Assembly: GCA_035524795.1 (NCBI GenBank)
Contig: DATKOF010000024.1
Coordinates: 1 to 64,000, forward strand
Direction of reading: 5' to 3'
From: DATKOF01 sp035524795
GTDB taxonomy: Bacteria; Pseudomonadota; Gammaproteobacteria; Burkholderiales; SG8-41
Length of the DNA: 64,000 nt
Within the stretch, counting starts at the first letter, position 1. Each line of letters starts with the position of its first letter. Made by a program: the position numbers and the translations under genes. Shown here piece after piece: positions 28,489-37,459 of the stretch. The notes beneath the pieces were generated by a model that saw only the letters and a program-made list of their open reading frames with translations, was not told the origin of the DNA and made no database searches.

Positions 28489-29466
28489 CTACAATCCCCG
28501 CAACAGCGCGACGCCGTGCGCGCCGCTGCGCCACGCGGCCGGCAGATCCTCGCGGCGCATGCCGCCGATCGCGTAGACCGGCAGCGGATAATCGGCAACC
28601 CATTCAGCAAATCGTTCCCAGCCGAGCGGCGGCGCGTCCGGGTGCGTCGACGTCCGCTGCACCGGTCCCAGCACCGCAAAATCCAGCCCCAGCACCGCCG
28701 CGCGCGCGAGTTCGTCCGGACCATGGCACGAAGCGCCGCACCAGGCGGCTGCGGGCCGCGCAGCGGCGGCCATCAGATCGGCCGCCGTCAGATGCAGGCC
28801 GTCGGCGCCGGTCTCCAGCGCGAGCGCTGCCGCTTGCGCCGTGCCGGCGACACTGCCGCTGTTGAGCAGCACGCGCGCGCCGTACGGGCGCGCGAGCGCG
28901 ACGGTTTCGGTAAGAAAGGCGCGCAGTTCCGGCGACGGAAAATTTTTCTCGCGCACCTGCAGCAGCCGCAGGCCGTGGTCATGCAACGCATGCTTGAAGC
29001 GCGCCAGAAAAGCCGCCGTTGCGGCCTGATGCCCGCCCTCGGGCTCGAACACGCCGGCGCTGCTGATGCCGTAAACGGGCGGCAGCGCAAGCGCGCGCAA
29101 TATCGGCGCGTTGGCCGGCAGCAGCGGCGCGACCGTGACGTTGTCGACCGACTGCCACGCGAATGCCTGATTTTCCCGGCCGTGGAGTTCGCCCTGCCAC
29201 GCCGCCACGCGATGGAAATGCAGTCGCACTGACGCATGGGTGTAGTCGTGATCGCGCGTGATCCACGGATAGACAGCAGTCGCGCGAATGCCGAGCTCTT
29301 CCTCCAGCTCACGCGCCAGCGCCTGCGGCGCGGTCTCGCCGGATTCGATCTTGCCGCCGGGAAATTCCCAGTAGCCAAGATAGGGTTTGCCGGCCGGCCG
29401 CTGTGCAAGCAGGAATTCGCCGCGCTCGTTGATGATGACGGCGGCGGCGACCGCGACGCGGCGCAT
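28489..29466 (-). CDS. Nudix hydrolase fused to a thiamine-phosphate-synthase-like domain
   Basis: A 325-aa two-domain protein. Residues ~1-130 are a MutT-type Nudix domain: RRVAVAAAVIINERGEFLLAQRP, then the Nudix box from GGKIESGETA to RELEEELGI, typical of 8-oxo-dGTP pyrophosphatases. Residues ~145-325 resemble ThiE/TenI: GLRLLQVREKNF, GADGLHLTAADLM and FAVLGPVQRTSTHP, ending PVYAIGGM. The fusion occurs in other proteobacteria. Whether the second domain makes thiamine phosphate is unclear, because a dedicated ThiE is usual. The start overlaps the upstream ATPase stop (TAATG). Confidence 0.9.
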   Translation of the reverse strand: MRRVAVAAAVIINERGEFLLAQRPAGKPYLGYWEFPGGKIESGETAPQALARELEEELGIRATAVYPWITRDHDYTHASVRLHFHRVAAWQGELHGRENQAFAWQSVDNVTVAPLLPANAPILRALALPPVYGISSAGVFEPEGGHQAATAAFLARFKHALHDHGLRLLQVREKNFPSPELRAFLTETVALARPYGARVLLNSGSVAGTAQAAALALETGADGLHLTAADLMAAAARPAAAWCGASCHGPDELARAAVLGLDFAVLGPVQRTSTHPDAPPLGWERFAEWVADYPLPVYAIGGMRREDLPAAWRSGAHGVALLRGL

Positions 29467-30365
29467 TATTTCCGCCGGCTGCGCGCGCGACCGGTGTCCG
29501 CGGACGCGGCGCGACCCGCGTAGTCGCGCGCGAACTGCCAGGCGACGCGCCCGCTGCGCGAACCGCGCTGCAGCGCCCATTGCAGCGCCGCCTGTCGCAC
29601 CGCGCCGGAGTCGGCGTCGGCGACCTCGAAGTGGCGCAGCCACTGGCCGACGATGTCGAGGTACTCGTCCTGGTCGAACGGGTAAAACGACACCCAGATG
29701 CCGAAGCGCTCCGACAGCGACACCTTTTCCTCGACCGTCTCGCCGGGATGGATCTCGTCGCCGACGCGTCTGGCGTCGAGGTTGTCCGCCATGGACTCGG
29801 GCATCAGGTGGCGGCGGTTCGAAGTCGCGTAGATCAGGCAGTTTTCCGACGCCGCCGCGATCGAACCGTCGAGCACGACCTTGAGCGCCTTGTAGCCGGG
29901 CTCGTCGGCTTCGAATGACAGATCGTCGCAATAAACGATGAAGCGCTCGGAACGCGCGGCGATCAGGTCGACGATTTCCGGCAGGTCGATCAAATCGGCC
30001 TTTTCGACCTCGATCACGCGCAGCCCCTGCGGCGCGTACTTGTTGAGCAGCGCCTTGACCAGCGACGACTTGCCGGTGCCGCGCGCGCCGGTCAGCAGCA
30101 CGTTGTTGGCCGGCACGCCGGCCACGAACTGGCGCGTGTTCTGTTCGACGAGCTCCTTCTGGCGGTCGATGCCACGCAGGTCGGCGAGCGCGATGTCATG
30201 CACGTGCTCGACCACGGCAATCGCGCCGCGGCCGTGACGTTTGCGCCAGCGGAACGCGATTGACGCCTGCCAGTCGGGCGGCTCCATCCGTTGCGGCAGC
30301 AAATGCTCGAGACGATCGAGCAGCGCAGCGGCGCGCGCGATCAGTTGCTGGACGGCATCGTTCAT
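29466..30365 (-). CDS. DUF815 AAA-type ATPase
   Basis: A 299-aa predicted P-loop ATPase with Walker A LLTGARGTGKSSLVKALL and Walker B-like RFIVYCDDLSFE. It also has a sensor region, IYATSNRRHLMPESMADN, and an arginine-rich C terminus. DUF815 proteins are widespread and uncharacterised; the gene often sits between argJ and a mutT gene in betaproteobacteria, as here. ATG 30365 overlaps the argJ stop (ATGA), and the stop overlaps the Nudix start (TAATG), so the three are probably one transcript. The biochemical role is unknown. Confidence 0.88.
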   Translation of the reverse strand: MNDAVQQLIARAAALLDRLEHLLPQRMEPPDWQASIAFRWRKRHGRGAIAVVEHVHDIALADLRGIDRQKELVEQNTRQFVAGVPANNVLLTGARGTGKSSLVKALLNKYAPQGLRVIEVEKADLIDLPEIVDLIAARSERFIVYCDDLSFEADEPGYKALKVVLDGSIAAASENCLIYATSNRRHLMPESMADNLDARRVGDEIHPGETVEEKVSLSERFGIWVSFYPFDQDEYLDIVGQWLRHFEVADADSGAVRQAALQWALQRGSRSGRVAWQFARDYAGRAASADTGRARSRRK

Positions 30366-31591
30366 GACCGGTAGTCGGCGTTGATCCTGACGTAATCGCC
30401 GGACAAATCGCAGGTCCACAGCGTGGCGTCGGCGCGGCCGCGGTTCAGCACCACGCGCACCATGATTTCGCTTTGCTTCATCACGCGCTGGCCGTCCGCC
30501 TCCCGATAATCGGGATGACGCCCGCCGTGGGCGGCGACCAGCACGTCGTCGAGGTAGAGTTCGATTTTCGAGACATCAAGGCCGGCGACGCCGGCGTAGC
30601 CGATCGCGGCGAGGATCCGGCCGAGATTCGGGTCGGAGGCGAAGAACGCGGTTTTGACCAGCGGCGATTGGGCGATCGCATAACCGATCCTGCGGCATTC
30701 GTCCTCGCTGGCGCCGGCCTCGACGCGCACCGTGATGAACTTGGTCGCGCCCTCGCCGTCACGCACGATCGCCTGCGCCAGTTCGGCCGCAACTTCGGCA
30801 AACGCCTCGCGCAGCGCCAGATAGTCCGGGCTGCGCGCGTCGTTCAATTCGCCCATCGCGGCCCGCCCGCTCGCGATCAGCACGAAGGAATCGTTGGTCG
30901 AAGTATCGCCGTCGACCGTGATGCAGTTGAACGATTTGCGGGCGGCATAGGCGACGGCGTCCGTGACGAGGGGCGCGCTGAGCCGCGCATCGGTGGCGAT
31001 GAAGCCGAGCATCGTCGCCATGTCGGGGCGGATCATGCCGGCGCCTTTCGCGATCCCGGTGATCGCGACCGTCGCGTCGCCGACCCGCACCTCGTACGAC
31101 GCGGCCTTGGGCAGCGTATCGGTGGTCATGATCGCCTGCGCGGCGGCAAACCAGTTGTCCGCGCGCAGGTCGGCGACGCACGCCGGCAGCCCGGCTGCGA
31201 TGCGTTCGACCGGCAGCGGCTCCATGATGACGCCGGTCGAAAACGGCAGCACCTGCGCCGGCGCGCAGCCGAGCAGCGCGGCGAGTTCGGCGCAGGTGCG
31301 GCGCGCGGCGGCGAGACCCGACTCACCGGTGCCGGCGTTCGCATTGCCGGTATTGACGACCAGCGCGCGAATGGTTTTACCGGTTGCCAGATGCTCGCGT
31401 GCGACGATTACCGGCGCCGCGCAGAAGCGGTTCTGCGTGAACACGCCGGCGACCTGCGCGCCTTCATCAAGAGCGATGACCAGCAGGTCCTTGCGATCGG
31501 CCTTGCGTATGGCGGCCTGCGTGATGCCAAGTGTGACGCCCGCGATCGGCAGCAGTGACCGGGGGTCGGGAGCGGACAGATTTACCGGCAT
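30362..31591 (-). CDS. argJ: Bifunctional glutamate N-acetyltransferase/ornithine acetyltransferase ArgJ
   Basis: A 409-aa Ntn-like enzyme that transfers acetyl from N-acetylornithine to glutamate in the cyclic arginine pathway, and may also use acetyl-CoA. It contains VVNTGNANAGTGESG, the self-cleavage site KGAGMIRPDMATMLGF (cleavage before the Thr of ATML, which becomes the nucleophile), and TVDGDTSTNDSFVL. It follows secA by 12 bp and overlaps the DUF815 gene. No other arginine gene is adjacent. Confidence 0.95.
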   Translation of the reverse strand: MPVNLSAPDPRSLLPIAGVTLGITQAAIRKADRKDLLVIALDEGAQVAGVFTQNRFCAAPVIVAREHLATGKTIRALVVNTGNANAGTGESGLAAARRTCAELAALLGCAPAQVLPFSTGVIMEPLPVERIAAGLPACVADLRADNWFAAAQAIMTTDTLPKAASYEVRVGDATVAITGIAKGAGMIRPDMATMLGFIATDARLSAPLVTDAVAYAARKSFNCITVDGDTSTNDSFVLIASGRAAMGELNDARSPDYLALREAFAEVAAELAQAIVRDGEGATKFITVRVEAGASEDECRRIGYAIAQSPLVKTAFFASDPNLGRILAAIGYAGVAGLDVSKIELYLDDVLVAAHGGRHPDYREADGQRVMKQSEIMVRVVLNRGRADATLWTCDLSGDYVRINADYRS

Positions 31592-31603
31592 GGGCCAGCG
31601 CCG

Positions 31604-34330
31604 TCAGGTAAGTTTGCCGTGGCAGTGCTTGTATTTCTTCCCCGATCCGCACGGACACGGATCGTTGCGGCCGACTTTCTGGCCCTGCCGGACGAAGGTC
31701 TGCGCCTGGGCGTTTTCACCAGCGGCCGCGCCATCGCCCTTGTCGAGCGCCTCATCGTAGTCGGCGTGGTGGTACTGGACGTTTTGCGGCGCTTTCGGCT
31801 CCTCGACCTTCTGCAGTTCGGTTTCGCTTCTGAACTGCACCGTCATCAGCACGCGCGTGACCTCGCTGTTGATCGAGTCGAGCATCGACGCGAACAACTC
31901 GAACGCATCCTTCTTGTATTCCTGGATCGGCTGTTTCTGCGCGTAGCTGCGCAGATGGATGCCCTGGCGCAGATGATCGAGCGCGGCGAGGTGCTCGCGC
32001 CAGTGGGTATCGATGCTCTGCAGCATCAGCGTGCGCTCGAAATGGCGGATCGCCTGCGGATCGAGGTCAGCGGTCTTGTCCTGATAGCGACGGTCGGCGT
32101 GATCGACGATGCGCTCGCGCAGCTTCGCCTCCTCGAGGTCGGATTCGTCGGCGAGCCACTGCTGGAGCGGCAGAGCAAGCTGAAACTCGGCGGCCAGCGT
32201 CTTCGCGAGTCCGTCAACCTCCCACTGTTCCTCGATGCTGCCGGGTGGAATGTGCTGCGTGATCAGGCTGTCGATGACCTCGCGGCGCACCGCGCTGATG
32301 CGGTCCGAAATATCGGTCATTTCGAGCAACTGGTTGCGCGATTCGTAAATCGCGCGGCGCTGGTCGTTGGAAACGTCGTCGTATTCGAGCAAGTGCTTGC
32401 GCATGTCGAAGTTGCGTGCCTCGACCTTGCGCTGCGCGTTTTCGATCGCGCGCGTGACCCACGGGTGCTCGATCGGCTCGCCTTCCGGCATCTTCAGCCG
32501 CTGCATGATCGCGGCAACGCGGTCGGAAGCGAAGATGCGCAGCAGCGGGTCTTCCAGCGACAGATAGAAGCGGCTTGATCCCGGGTCACCCTGGCGGCCG
32601 GCGCGGCCGCGCAACTGATTGTCGATGCGCCGCGATTCATGGCGCTCGGTGCCGATGATGTGCAGTCCGCCGGCGGCGACCACCTGCTCGTGCAGTTGCT
32701 GCCAGCGTGCGCGGATGGCGCCGGTCCGCTGCCGCTTCGCGGCATCGTCGAGCGCCGTGTCGGCCAGCGCCTGATTGATTTCCGGCTCCGGATTGCCGCC
32801 GAGCACGATGTCGGTGCCGCGGCCCGCCATGTTGGTCGCGATCGTGATCATCTGCGGCCGTCCGGCCTGCACCACGACCTCGGCCTCGCGCGCGTGCTGC
32901 TTCGCGTTCAGCACGTTGTGCGGCAATTTCTCCCTGTCGAGCATCTTCGACAGCAGCTCGGAGTTCTCGATCGAAGTGGTGCCGACCAGCACCGGCTGGC
33001 CGTGCGCATGGCAGTCCTTGATATCGTTCAGCACCGCCGCGTACTTGTCCTTCATCGTCATGTAGACCTGATCCATCCGGTCGTCGCGGATCATCGGCTT
33101 GTGGGTCGGAATCACCACCGTTTCGAGCCGGTAGATGTGCTGGAACTCGTAGGCCTCGGTATCGGCGGTGCCGGTCATGCCGGCAAGCTTCGAATACATC
33201 CGGAAATAATTCTGGAACGTGATCGACGCCAGCGTCTGGTTCTCGCGCTGGATCTTGACGCCTTCCTTCGCCTCCACCGCCTGATGCAGGCCGTCCGACC
33301 AGCGCCGTCCCGGCATCAGCCGGCCGGTGAACTCGTCGACGATGATGACCTCGCCGTTCTGCACCACGTATTGCTGGTCGCGGTGGAACAAGCTGTGCGC
33401 GCGCAGCGCCGCGTAGAGATGGTGCATCAGCGCGATGTTGGCCGGATCGTAGAGGCTGCCGCCGTGCGGCAGCAGCCCGGCGCCGGCGAGCAGCGCCTCG
33501 GCGCGCTCGTGGCCGTCTTCGCTCAGCAGCACCTGATGCGCTTTCTCGTCCACGCTGTAATCGCCGGGGCTCTTGTCGTCCTGCTGGCGCGTCAGCCGCG
33601 GCGCGATTTCGTTCATCCGGTAATACAGCTCGGTGGTATCTTCGGCCTGGCCCGAAATGATCAGCGGCGTGCGCGCTTCGTCGATCAGGATCGAATCGAC
33701 TTCGTCGACGATCGCGTAGTTGAGGCCGCGCTGATAGCGCTCCGACGGGTGCGTCGCCATGTTGTCGCGCAGATAGTCGAAGCCGAATTCATTGTTGGTG
33801 CCGTAGGTGATGTCGGCTGCATACGCGGACTGCTTGTCGGCAGGATTCATCTGCGACAGGATCACGCCGACGGTAAGGCCGAGGAAACGGTAAATGCGCC
33901 CCATCCACTCGGCGTCGCGGCTCGCCAGATAATCGTTGACCGTCACCACGTGCACGCCCTTGCCCGACAGCGCGTTCAGATAGGCGGGCAGCGTTGCCAC
34001 CAGCGTCTTGCCTTCGCCGGTGCGCATTTCGGCGATCTTGCCCTGATGCAGCGCGATGCCGCCGATCAGCTGGACGTCGAAGTGGCGCATGTTGAGCACG
34101 CGCTTGCCGGCTTCGCGCACCACCGCAAACGCTTCCGGCAGCAGATCGTCGAGGGTTTCTCCGGAGGCGACGCGCTGCCTGAATTCGGCGGTCCTGGCTC
34201 GCAGCGCCTCATCGGACAGCTGCGCAACCGCCGCTTCCTGCGCGTTGACCGCGCGCACGCTCCTCGAATATTCCTTGAGCAGCCGCTCGTTGCGGCTGCC
34301 GAAAACTTTTTTAAGCAGACCTGTAATCAT
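31604..34330 (-). CDS. secA: Preprotein translocase ATPase SecA
   Basis: A 908-aa motor of the Sec export pathway. It has Walker A MRTGEGKTLVATLPAYLNAL (from residue 102), IVDEVDSILIDEARTPLIISG, the preprotein-crosslinking and helical domains, and NMAGRGTDIVLGGNPE in nucleotide-binding domain 2. The C-terminal SecB/zinc-binding tail RNDPCPCGSGKKYKHCHGK carries the C-x-C...C-H ligands. ATG 34330 is used; a TTG one codon earlier is unlikely. A terminator separates it from the M23 peptidase gene upstream, so it should have its own promoter. It is followed by argJ. Confidence 0.98.
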   Translation of the reverse strand: MITGLLKKVFGSRNERLLKEYSRSVRAVNAQEAAVAQLSDEALRARTAEFRQRVASGETLDDLLPEAFAVVREAGKRVLNMRHFDVQLIGGIALHQGKIAEMRTGEGKTLVATLPAYLNALSGKGVHVVTVNDYLASRDAEWMGRIYRFLGLTVGVILSQMNPADKQSAYAADITYGTNNEFGFDYLRDNMATHPSERYQRGLNYAIVDEVDSILIDEARTPLIISGQAEDTTELYYRMNEIAPRLTRQQDDKSPGDYSVDEKAHQVLLSEDGHERAEALLAGAGLLPHGGSLYDPANIALMHHLYAALRAHSLFHRDQQYVVQNGEVIIVDEFTGRLMPGRRWSDGLHQAVEAKEGVKIQRENQTLASITFQNYFRMYSKLAGMTGTADTEAYEFQHIYRLETVVIPTHKPMIRDDRMDQVYMTMKDKYAAVLNDIKDCHAHGQPVLVGTTSIENSELLSKMLDREKLPHNVLNAKQHAREAEVVVQAGRPQMITIATNMAGRGTDIVLGGNPEPEINQALADTALDDAAKRQRTGAIRARWQQLHEQVVAAGGLHIIGTERHESRRIDNQLRGRAGRQGDPGSSRFYLSLEDPLLRIFASDRVAAIMQRLKMPEGEPIEHPWVTRAIENAQRKVEARNFDMRKHLLEYDDVSNDQRRAIYESRNQLLEMTDISDRISAVRREVIDSLITQHIPPGSIEEQWEVDGLAKTLAAEFQLALPLQQWLADESDLEEAKLRERIVDHADRRYQDKTADLDPQAIRHFERTLMLQSIDTHWREHLAALDHLRQGIHLRSYAQKQPIQEYKKDAFELFASMLDSINSEVTRVLMTVQFRSETELQKVEEPKAPQNVQYHHADYDEALDKGDGAAAGENAQAQTFVRQGQKVGRNDPCPCGSGKKYKHCHGKLT

Positions 34331-34345
34331 CAACCGTCCATCATA

Positions 34346-34379
34346 AACAAAAGGGGGTGGGGAAACACCCCACCCCCTT
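34346..34379 (-). terminator. Intrinsic terminator after the M23 peptidase gene
   Basis: A perfect 12-bp GC-rich stem (34351-34362 with 34368-34379) closes a 5-base loop. On the minus strand it is followed by TTTTGTTTATG. It lies 36 bp after the peptidase stop and just before secA, so it would isolate secA from upstream transcription. Confidence 0.85.
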
Positions 34380-34415
34380 CAAACCTTGCGTCCGGCCGAA
34401 GCAGTCAACCGGCGG

Positions 34416-35333
34416 TCAGCCGGGCAACCTCAGGAAGCGTGCGGGATTCAGCGGCGCGCCGTTCTGGCGGACTTCGAAGTGCAGATGCGGTCCGGTTGCG
34501 CGTCCGGTGCTGCCCACCTTGCCGATTTCGCCGCCGCTCAACACCACATCGCCGACCTTGACCAGACGTTGCGACAAATGCGCGTAACGCGTACTCAAAC
34601 CGTTGCCGTGGTCAATCTCGATCATATTACCATACTGGGGATGCAGGTCGGAATAGACGACCACGCCGCCGGCCGCCGCGTGCACCGGCTCGCCGACCTC
34701 GGCCATGAAATCCATGCCTTCGTGAAACGCGCGCAACCCGGTGAACGGATCGATGCGCCAGCCGAAATTCGACGAATACCAGCCGCCGGTCACCGGAATC
34801 ACCGACGGCGTCAGTTTCTTCTGGGCGCTGTCGAAGATCATCAGCGAATCGAGCACGCTCAGTTTCTCGCTGCGGTCGTCGAGCTGCTGGTTCAGCCTGT
34901 CGAGTTGCTGGCCGAGATCGGGCAGCGACATCTGATAGGCGGGCAGGGCCGAGACCGCGCCGCCTTGGGCCGGCGGCTGATCGAACATGAAATCCTGCGG
35001 CTTGAAGCCGGCGACCTTGGCCAGCCGCTCGCCGAGCGTGTCGAGCCGCAGCAACCGCGCCTGCATCTCGCCGAGCTTGATCGCCATCGCGTCGAGGTTC
35101 TCGCGCAGGTAGGTTTCCAGCTTCGCGTTCTGCTTCTGCTGCGTGCTGAGGATCAGCCGGTCGAGCAGCGGGTTGTCGAGATGCGACGCGTAGCGCAACA
35201 TCACGTACTGGAGTCCGAAAGCCAGCGCGACGACCAGCGCCAGCAGCGCAAAGCCGGCGGCCATCAGATGCGGCAGCGCCAAGGTGATATTGCGCGCCTT
35301 GGTCAGCTTGCCGGAAACCAGAATAATATTCAT
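34416..35333 (-). CDS. M23 family metallopeptidase (LytM-like), membrane-anchored
   Basis: A 305-aa protein starting MNIILVSGKLTKARNITLALP. It has one transmembrane helix (~23-46: LMAAGFALLALVVALAFGLQYV), a coiled-coil linker (~60-150) and a C-terminal LytM domain. The zinc-ligand motifs HEGMDFMAEVG and GPHLHFEVRQNG are intact, so it is probably an active peptidoglycan endopeptidase rather than a degenerate activator. GGGAG lies 4 nt before the ATG. It lies directly upstream of secA, a placement seen in other betaproteobacteria, and is divergent from dciA. Confidence 0.92.
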   Translation of the reverse strand: MNIILVSGKLTKARNITLALPHLMAAGFALLALVVALAFGLQYVMLRYASHLDNPLLDRLILSTQQKQNAKLETYLRENLDAMAIKLGEMQARLLRLDTLGERLAKVAGFKPQDFMFDQPPAQGGAVSALPAYQMSLPDLGQQLDRLNQQLDDRSEKLSVLDSLMIFDSAQKKLTPSVIPVTGGWYSSNFGWRIDPFTGLRAFHEGMDFMAEVGEPVHAAAGGVVVYSDLHPQYGNMIEIDHGNGLSTRYAHLSQRLVKVGDVVLSGGEIGKVGSTGRATGPHLHFEVRQNGAPLNPARFLRLPG

Positions 35334-35356
35334 AGTTCTCCCTGACGATATCAGCC

Positions 35357-35800
35357 GTGTCTGCGCATAAAATCGAGTTCTACTTTGCCGCCCCGGGCCC
35401 GCTGCGCGCACTCGCCGCGGAATCCCGCCGGCTTGCCGAGCTGCAACAGGTGTTCCTGAAAACCGCTCCGCCGGCGCTGGCGCAAAGCTGCCGCGTCAGC
35501 GCGCTGCGCGGAGACACCCTCGTCCTTCTGGCTGATAACGCGTCGGTTGCGGCAAAACTTAAGCAACTGACGGCAAGATTGTTAACTTCTTTTCGAAAAC
35601 AGGGCCTTAAGGCTACTTCAATTCAAATCCGCGTGCAAGTTGACCGTCCCTGGGCACCCGCGCCCGTCCGACCCAAGCGCAGCAAGTTGAGTGCTGAAGC
35701 CGTTGAAAACTTGGAAAAACTTGCCGAAGCGCTTGAAGATTCGCCGTTGAAGCAGGCGCTATATACAATGGCGGCGAATCAGAAAAAGCCGGATTCATGA
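35357..35800 (+). CDS. dciA: DUF721/DciA-type protein (predicted replicative-helicase loader)
   Basis: A 147-aa protein with a DUF721 domain (~15-100): LAELQQVFLKTAPPALAQSCRVSAL and GDTLVLLADNASVAAKLKQL. DciA-type proteins interact with DnaB and replace DnaC where that loader is absent. GTG start without a clear Shine-Dalgarno. The second half of the gene (from ~35560) is noticeably less GC-rich than the first. Divergent from the M23 peptidase with a 23-bp gap; gene order dciA/M23/secA is common in betaproteobacteria. Confidence 0.85.
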   Translation: MSAHKIEFYFAAPGPLRALAAESRRLAELQQVFLKTAPPALAQSCRVSALRGDTLVLLADNASVAAKLKQLTARLLTSFRKQGLKATSIQIRVQVDRPWAPAPVRPKRSKLSAEAVENLEKLAEALEDSPLKQALYTMAANQKKPDS

Positions 35801-35819
35801 CGCTGCTTGACACCAATTA

Positions 35820-36281
35820 ATGCTGACCCGAGACTATTTTGCGGAAATGTATGTCGCTGGCTCCTTTGCCGACGCGGGATGGAATATTTATTTCCCTCAC
35901 CGAGACAAAGGTTTTGACTTTATTGTCTCAAAGCCGGATGGTCATGGCGGACAGACTCTTCGACCAGTTCAAGTAAAAGGTAAGTACCCTACAAGCGCAA
36001 AAACAGACAAGACAGTTTATGGCATTAATACCCGGCTATCTCAGTTGCATCCAGAAATGGTCTTGGCCATACCCTTCTTTCCTTATGGGGCCTCCCCAGC
36101 TCCGACCTGTATTGCGTACATGCCACGATCACAGATTAAAGCTAGTTCACGAGGCCATCGTTGTTCTCCGGCATCGTTCAAGAATGGTATTGCAGTACCA
36201 CGCCGCCACTATGCAGAGTTCTTTGATGAGGCCGGTCTTGCGCGTTTAGAGTCGCCGCATTGGAAAAGCAGCAAAATCTAG
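35820..36281 (+). CDS. Orphan protein with a possible PD-(D/E)XK nuclease-like core
   Basis: A 153-aa protein not recognised with certainty. Residues ~15-60 read AGWNIYFPHRDKGFDFIVSK then LRPVQVKGKY. The spacing D-(hydrophobic)-Q-x-K resembles the QVK variant of the nuclease-like fold seen in DUF4365-type proteins. Beyond residue ~60 the sequence has no family motif known to me. There is no Shine-Dalgarno at ATG 35820, and base composition is clearly lower in GC than the genes on either side, pointing to acquired DNA. It lies 19 bp after dciA and is convergent with a small membrane gene. A restriction or defence role is only a guess. Confidence 0.5.
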   Translation: MLTRDYFAEMYVAGSFADAGWNIYFPHRDKGFDFIVSKPDGHGGQTLRPVQVKGKYPTSAKTDKTVYGINTRLSQLHPEMVLAIPFFPYGASPAPTCIAYMPRSQIKASSRGHRCSPASFKNGIAVPRRHYAEFFDEAGLARLESPHWKSSKI

Positions 36282-36299
36282 TTACACCCCACTCCGACG

Positions 36300-36485
36300 T
36301 TAAACCACTAGCACCACCCGCTCCAGCACCATGAACGCGAGCACGACGATTGCAATGAGGATTCCGTATTTGAGCGCCTGCCGGGTGAAAGTCAGATAGC
36401 GGCGGTCCCGGGTGACGACGAACATCACGATGCCGCCGCCGATCGTGATCAGCAGCAGAAAACCGAGGATGCGCAGCAGCAGCAT
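36300..36485 (-). CDS. Small membrane protein, 61 aa, unknown
   Basis: Two hydrophobic stretches, LLLRILGFLLLITIGGGIV and YGILIAIVVLAFMVLERVV, flank a short charged loop (TRDRRYLTFTRQALK), giving a two-helix hairpin topology. GAGG 6 nt before the ATG supports translation. It lies downstream of lpxC at the end of the dcw cluster, separated by a palindrome. Function unknown. Confidence 0.7.
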   Translation of the reverse strand: MLLLRILGFLLLITIGGGIVMFVVTRDRRYLTFTRQALKYGILIAIVVLAFMVLERVVLVV

Positions 36486-36501
36486 GTTGCCTCACCCCTT
36501 C

Positions 36502-36518
36502 CTCTCCCGTCGGGAGAG
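36502..36518. repeat. REP-like palindrome downstream of lpxC
   Basis: CTCTCCCG and CGGGAGAG are perfect 8-bp arms around a single T, in the 50-bp gap between lpxC and the small membrane gene. There is no U-run on either strand, so it looks more like an interspersed palindrome or mRNA-stabilising hairpin than an intrinsic terminator. Confidence 0.5.
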
Positions 36519-36535
36519 TGCGATGGAATCAGGTA

Positions 36536-37459
36536 TCAGGCGGACGCCGGCTGCAGTTGTGAAGCGAGGAACGCCGGCGCGTCTTCGGCGCGGTCGAAGC
36601 TGACGAATTCCCACGCGCTCTTCCGTTCGAGCAGCTTGCGCAGCAGCAAGTTGTTCAGCGCGTGTCCCGACTTGTGCGCGTATAACGCGCCGATCAGCGG
36701 ATGGCCGAGCAGGTAGAGGTCGCCGATCGCGTCGAGCACCTTGTGCTTGACGAACTCGTCGTCGTAGCGCAGCCCGTCGCTGTTGAGCACGCGGTATTCG
36801 TCGAGCACGATCGCATTGTCGAGGCTGCCGCCGAGCGCCAGTCCCTGCGACCGCATCCATTCGACTTCCTGCATGAAGCCGAAAGTGCGCGCGCGGCTCA
36901 CTTCCTTCACGTACGAGGTTTGCGCGAAATCCACGGCCACGTCCTGCGCCGAATGTTCGAACACCGGATGGTTGAAATCGATGCTGAAGGTGATCTTGAA
37001 GCCGTTGTAGGGTTCGAAGCGCGCGCGCTTGTCGCCGTCGGTGACTTCGACCGGTTGCACGATGCGGATGAATTTTTTCGCCGCCGGCTGCTCTTCGATT
37101 CCGGCCGACTGCAGCAGGAACACGAACGGTCCGGCGCTGCCGTCCATGATCGGCACTTCGCCGCCGGACAGATCGACGTAGACGTTGTCGATGCCGAGGC
37201 CGGCCAGCGCCGACATCAGGTGCTCGACGGTGGCCACGCGCACGCCGCCCGTTTCCGACTCGATGCACGAACACAGGCGCGTGTCGACGACGCGGTACGG
37301 ATCAGGCTTGATGTCGACCGGTTGCGGCAGGTCGATGCGGCGGAACACGACGCCGGTGTCCGGCGCGGCCGGCCGCAGCGTCATGTAGACTTTTTCTCCG
37401 GTGTGCAGACCGACACCGGTCGCGCGGACGGTGTTTTTGAGGGTGCGTTGTTTGATCAC
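36536..37459 (-). CDS. lpxC: UDP-3-O-acyl-N-acetylglucosamine deacetylase LpxC
   Basis: A 307-aa zinc enzyme catalysing the committed step of lipid A synthesis. The zinc ligands are His80 in ATVEHLMSAL, and His239 and Asp243 in KHKVLDAIGD; His266 in KSGH is the catalytic base. GTG start with AAGGG 5 nt upstream. It ends the dcw cluster after ftsZ (113-bp gap), the order found in other proteobacteria. LpxC level is usually set by FtsH proteolysis through its C terminus; the tail here (SQLQPASA) is not obviously the E. coli degron. Confidence 0.97.
   Translation of the reverse strand: MIKQRTLKNTVRATGVGLHTGEKVYMTLRPAAPDTGVVFRRIDLPQPVDIKPDPYRVVDTRLCSCIESETGGVRVATVEHLMSALAGLGIDNVYVDLSGGEVPIMDGSAGPFVFLLQSAGIEEQPAAKKFIRIVQPVEVTDGDKRARFEPYNGFKITFSIDFNHPVFEHSAQDVAVDFAQTSYVKEVSRARTFGFMQEVEWMRSQGLALGGSLDNAIVLDEYRVLNSDGLRYDDEFVKHKVLDAIGDLYLLGHPLIGALYAHKSGHALNNLLLRKLLERKSAWEFVSFDRAEDAPAFLASQLQPASA

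Noticed and set aside
32639..34561. 640-codon plus-strand frame
   Set aside because: Antisense of secA; no start signal or domain.
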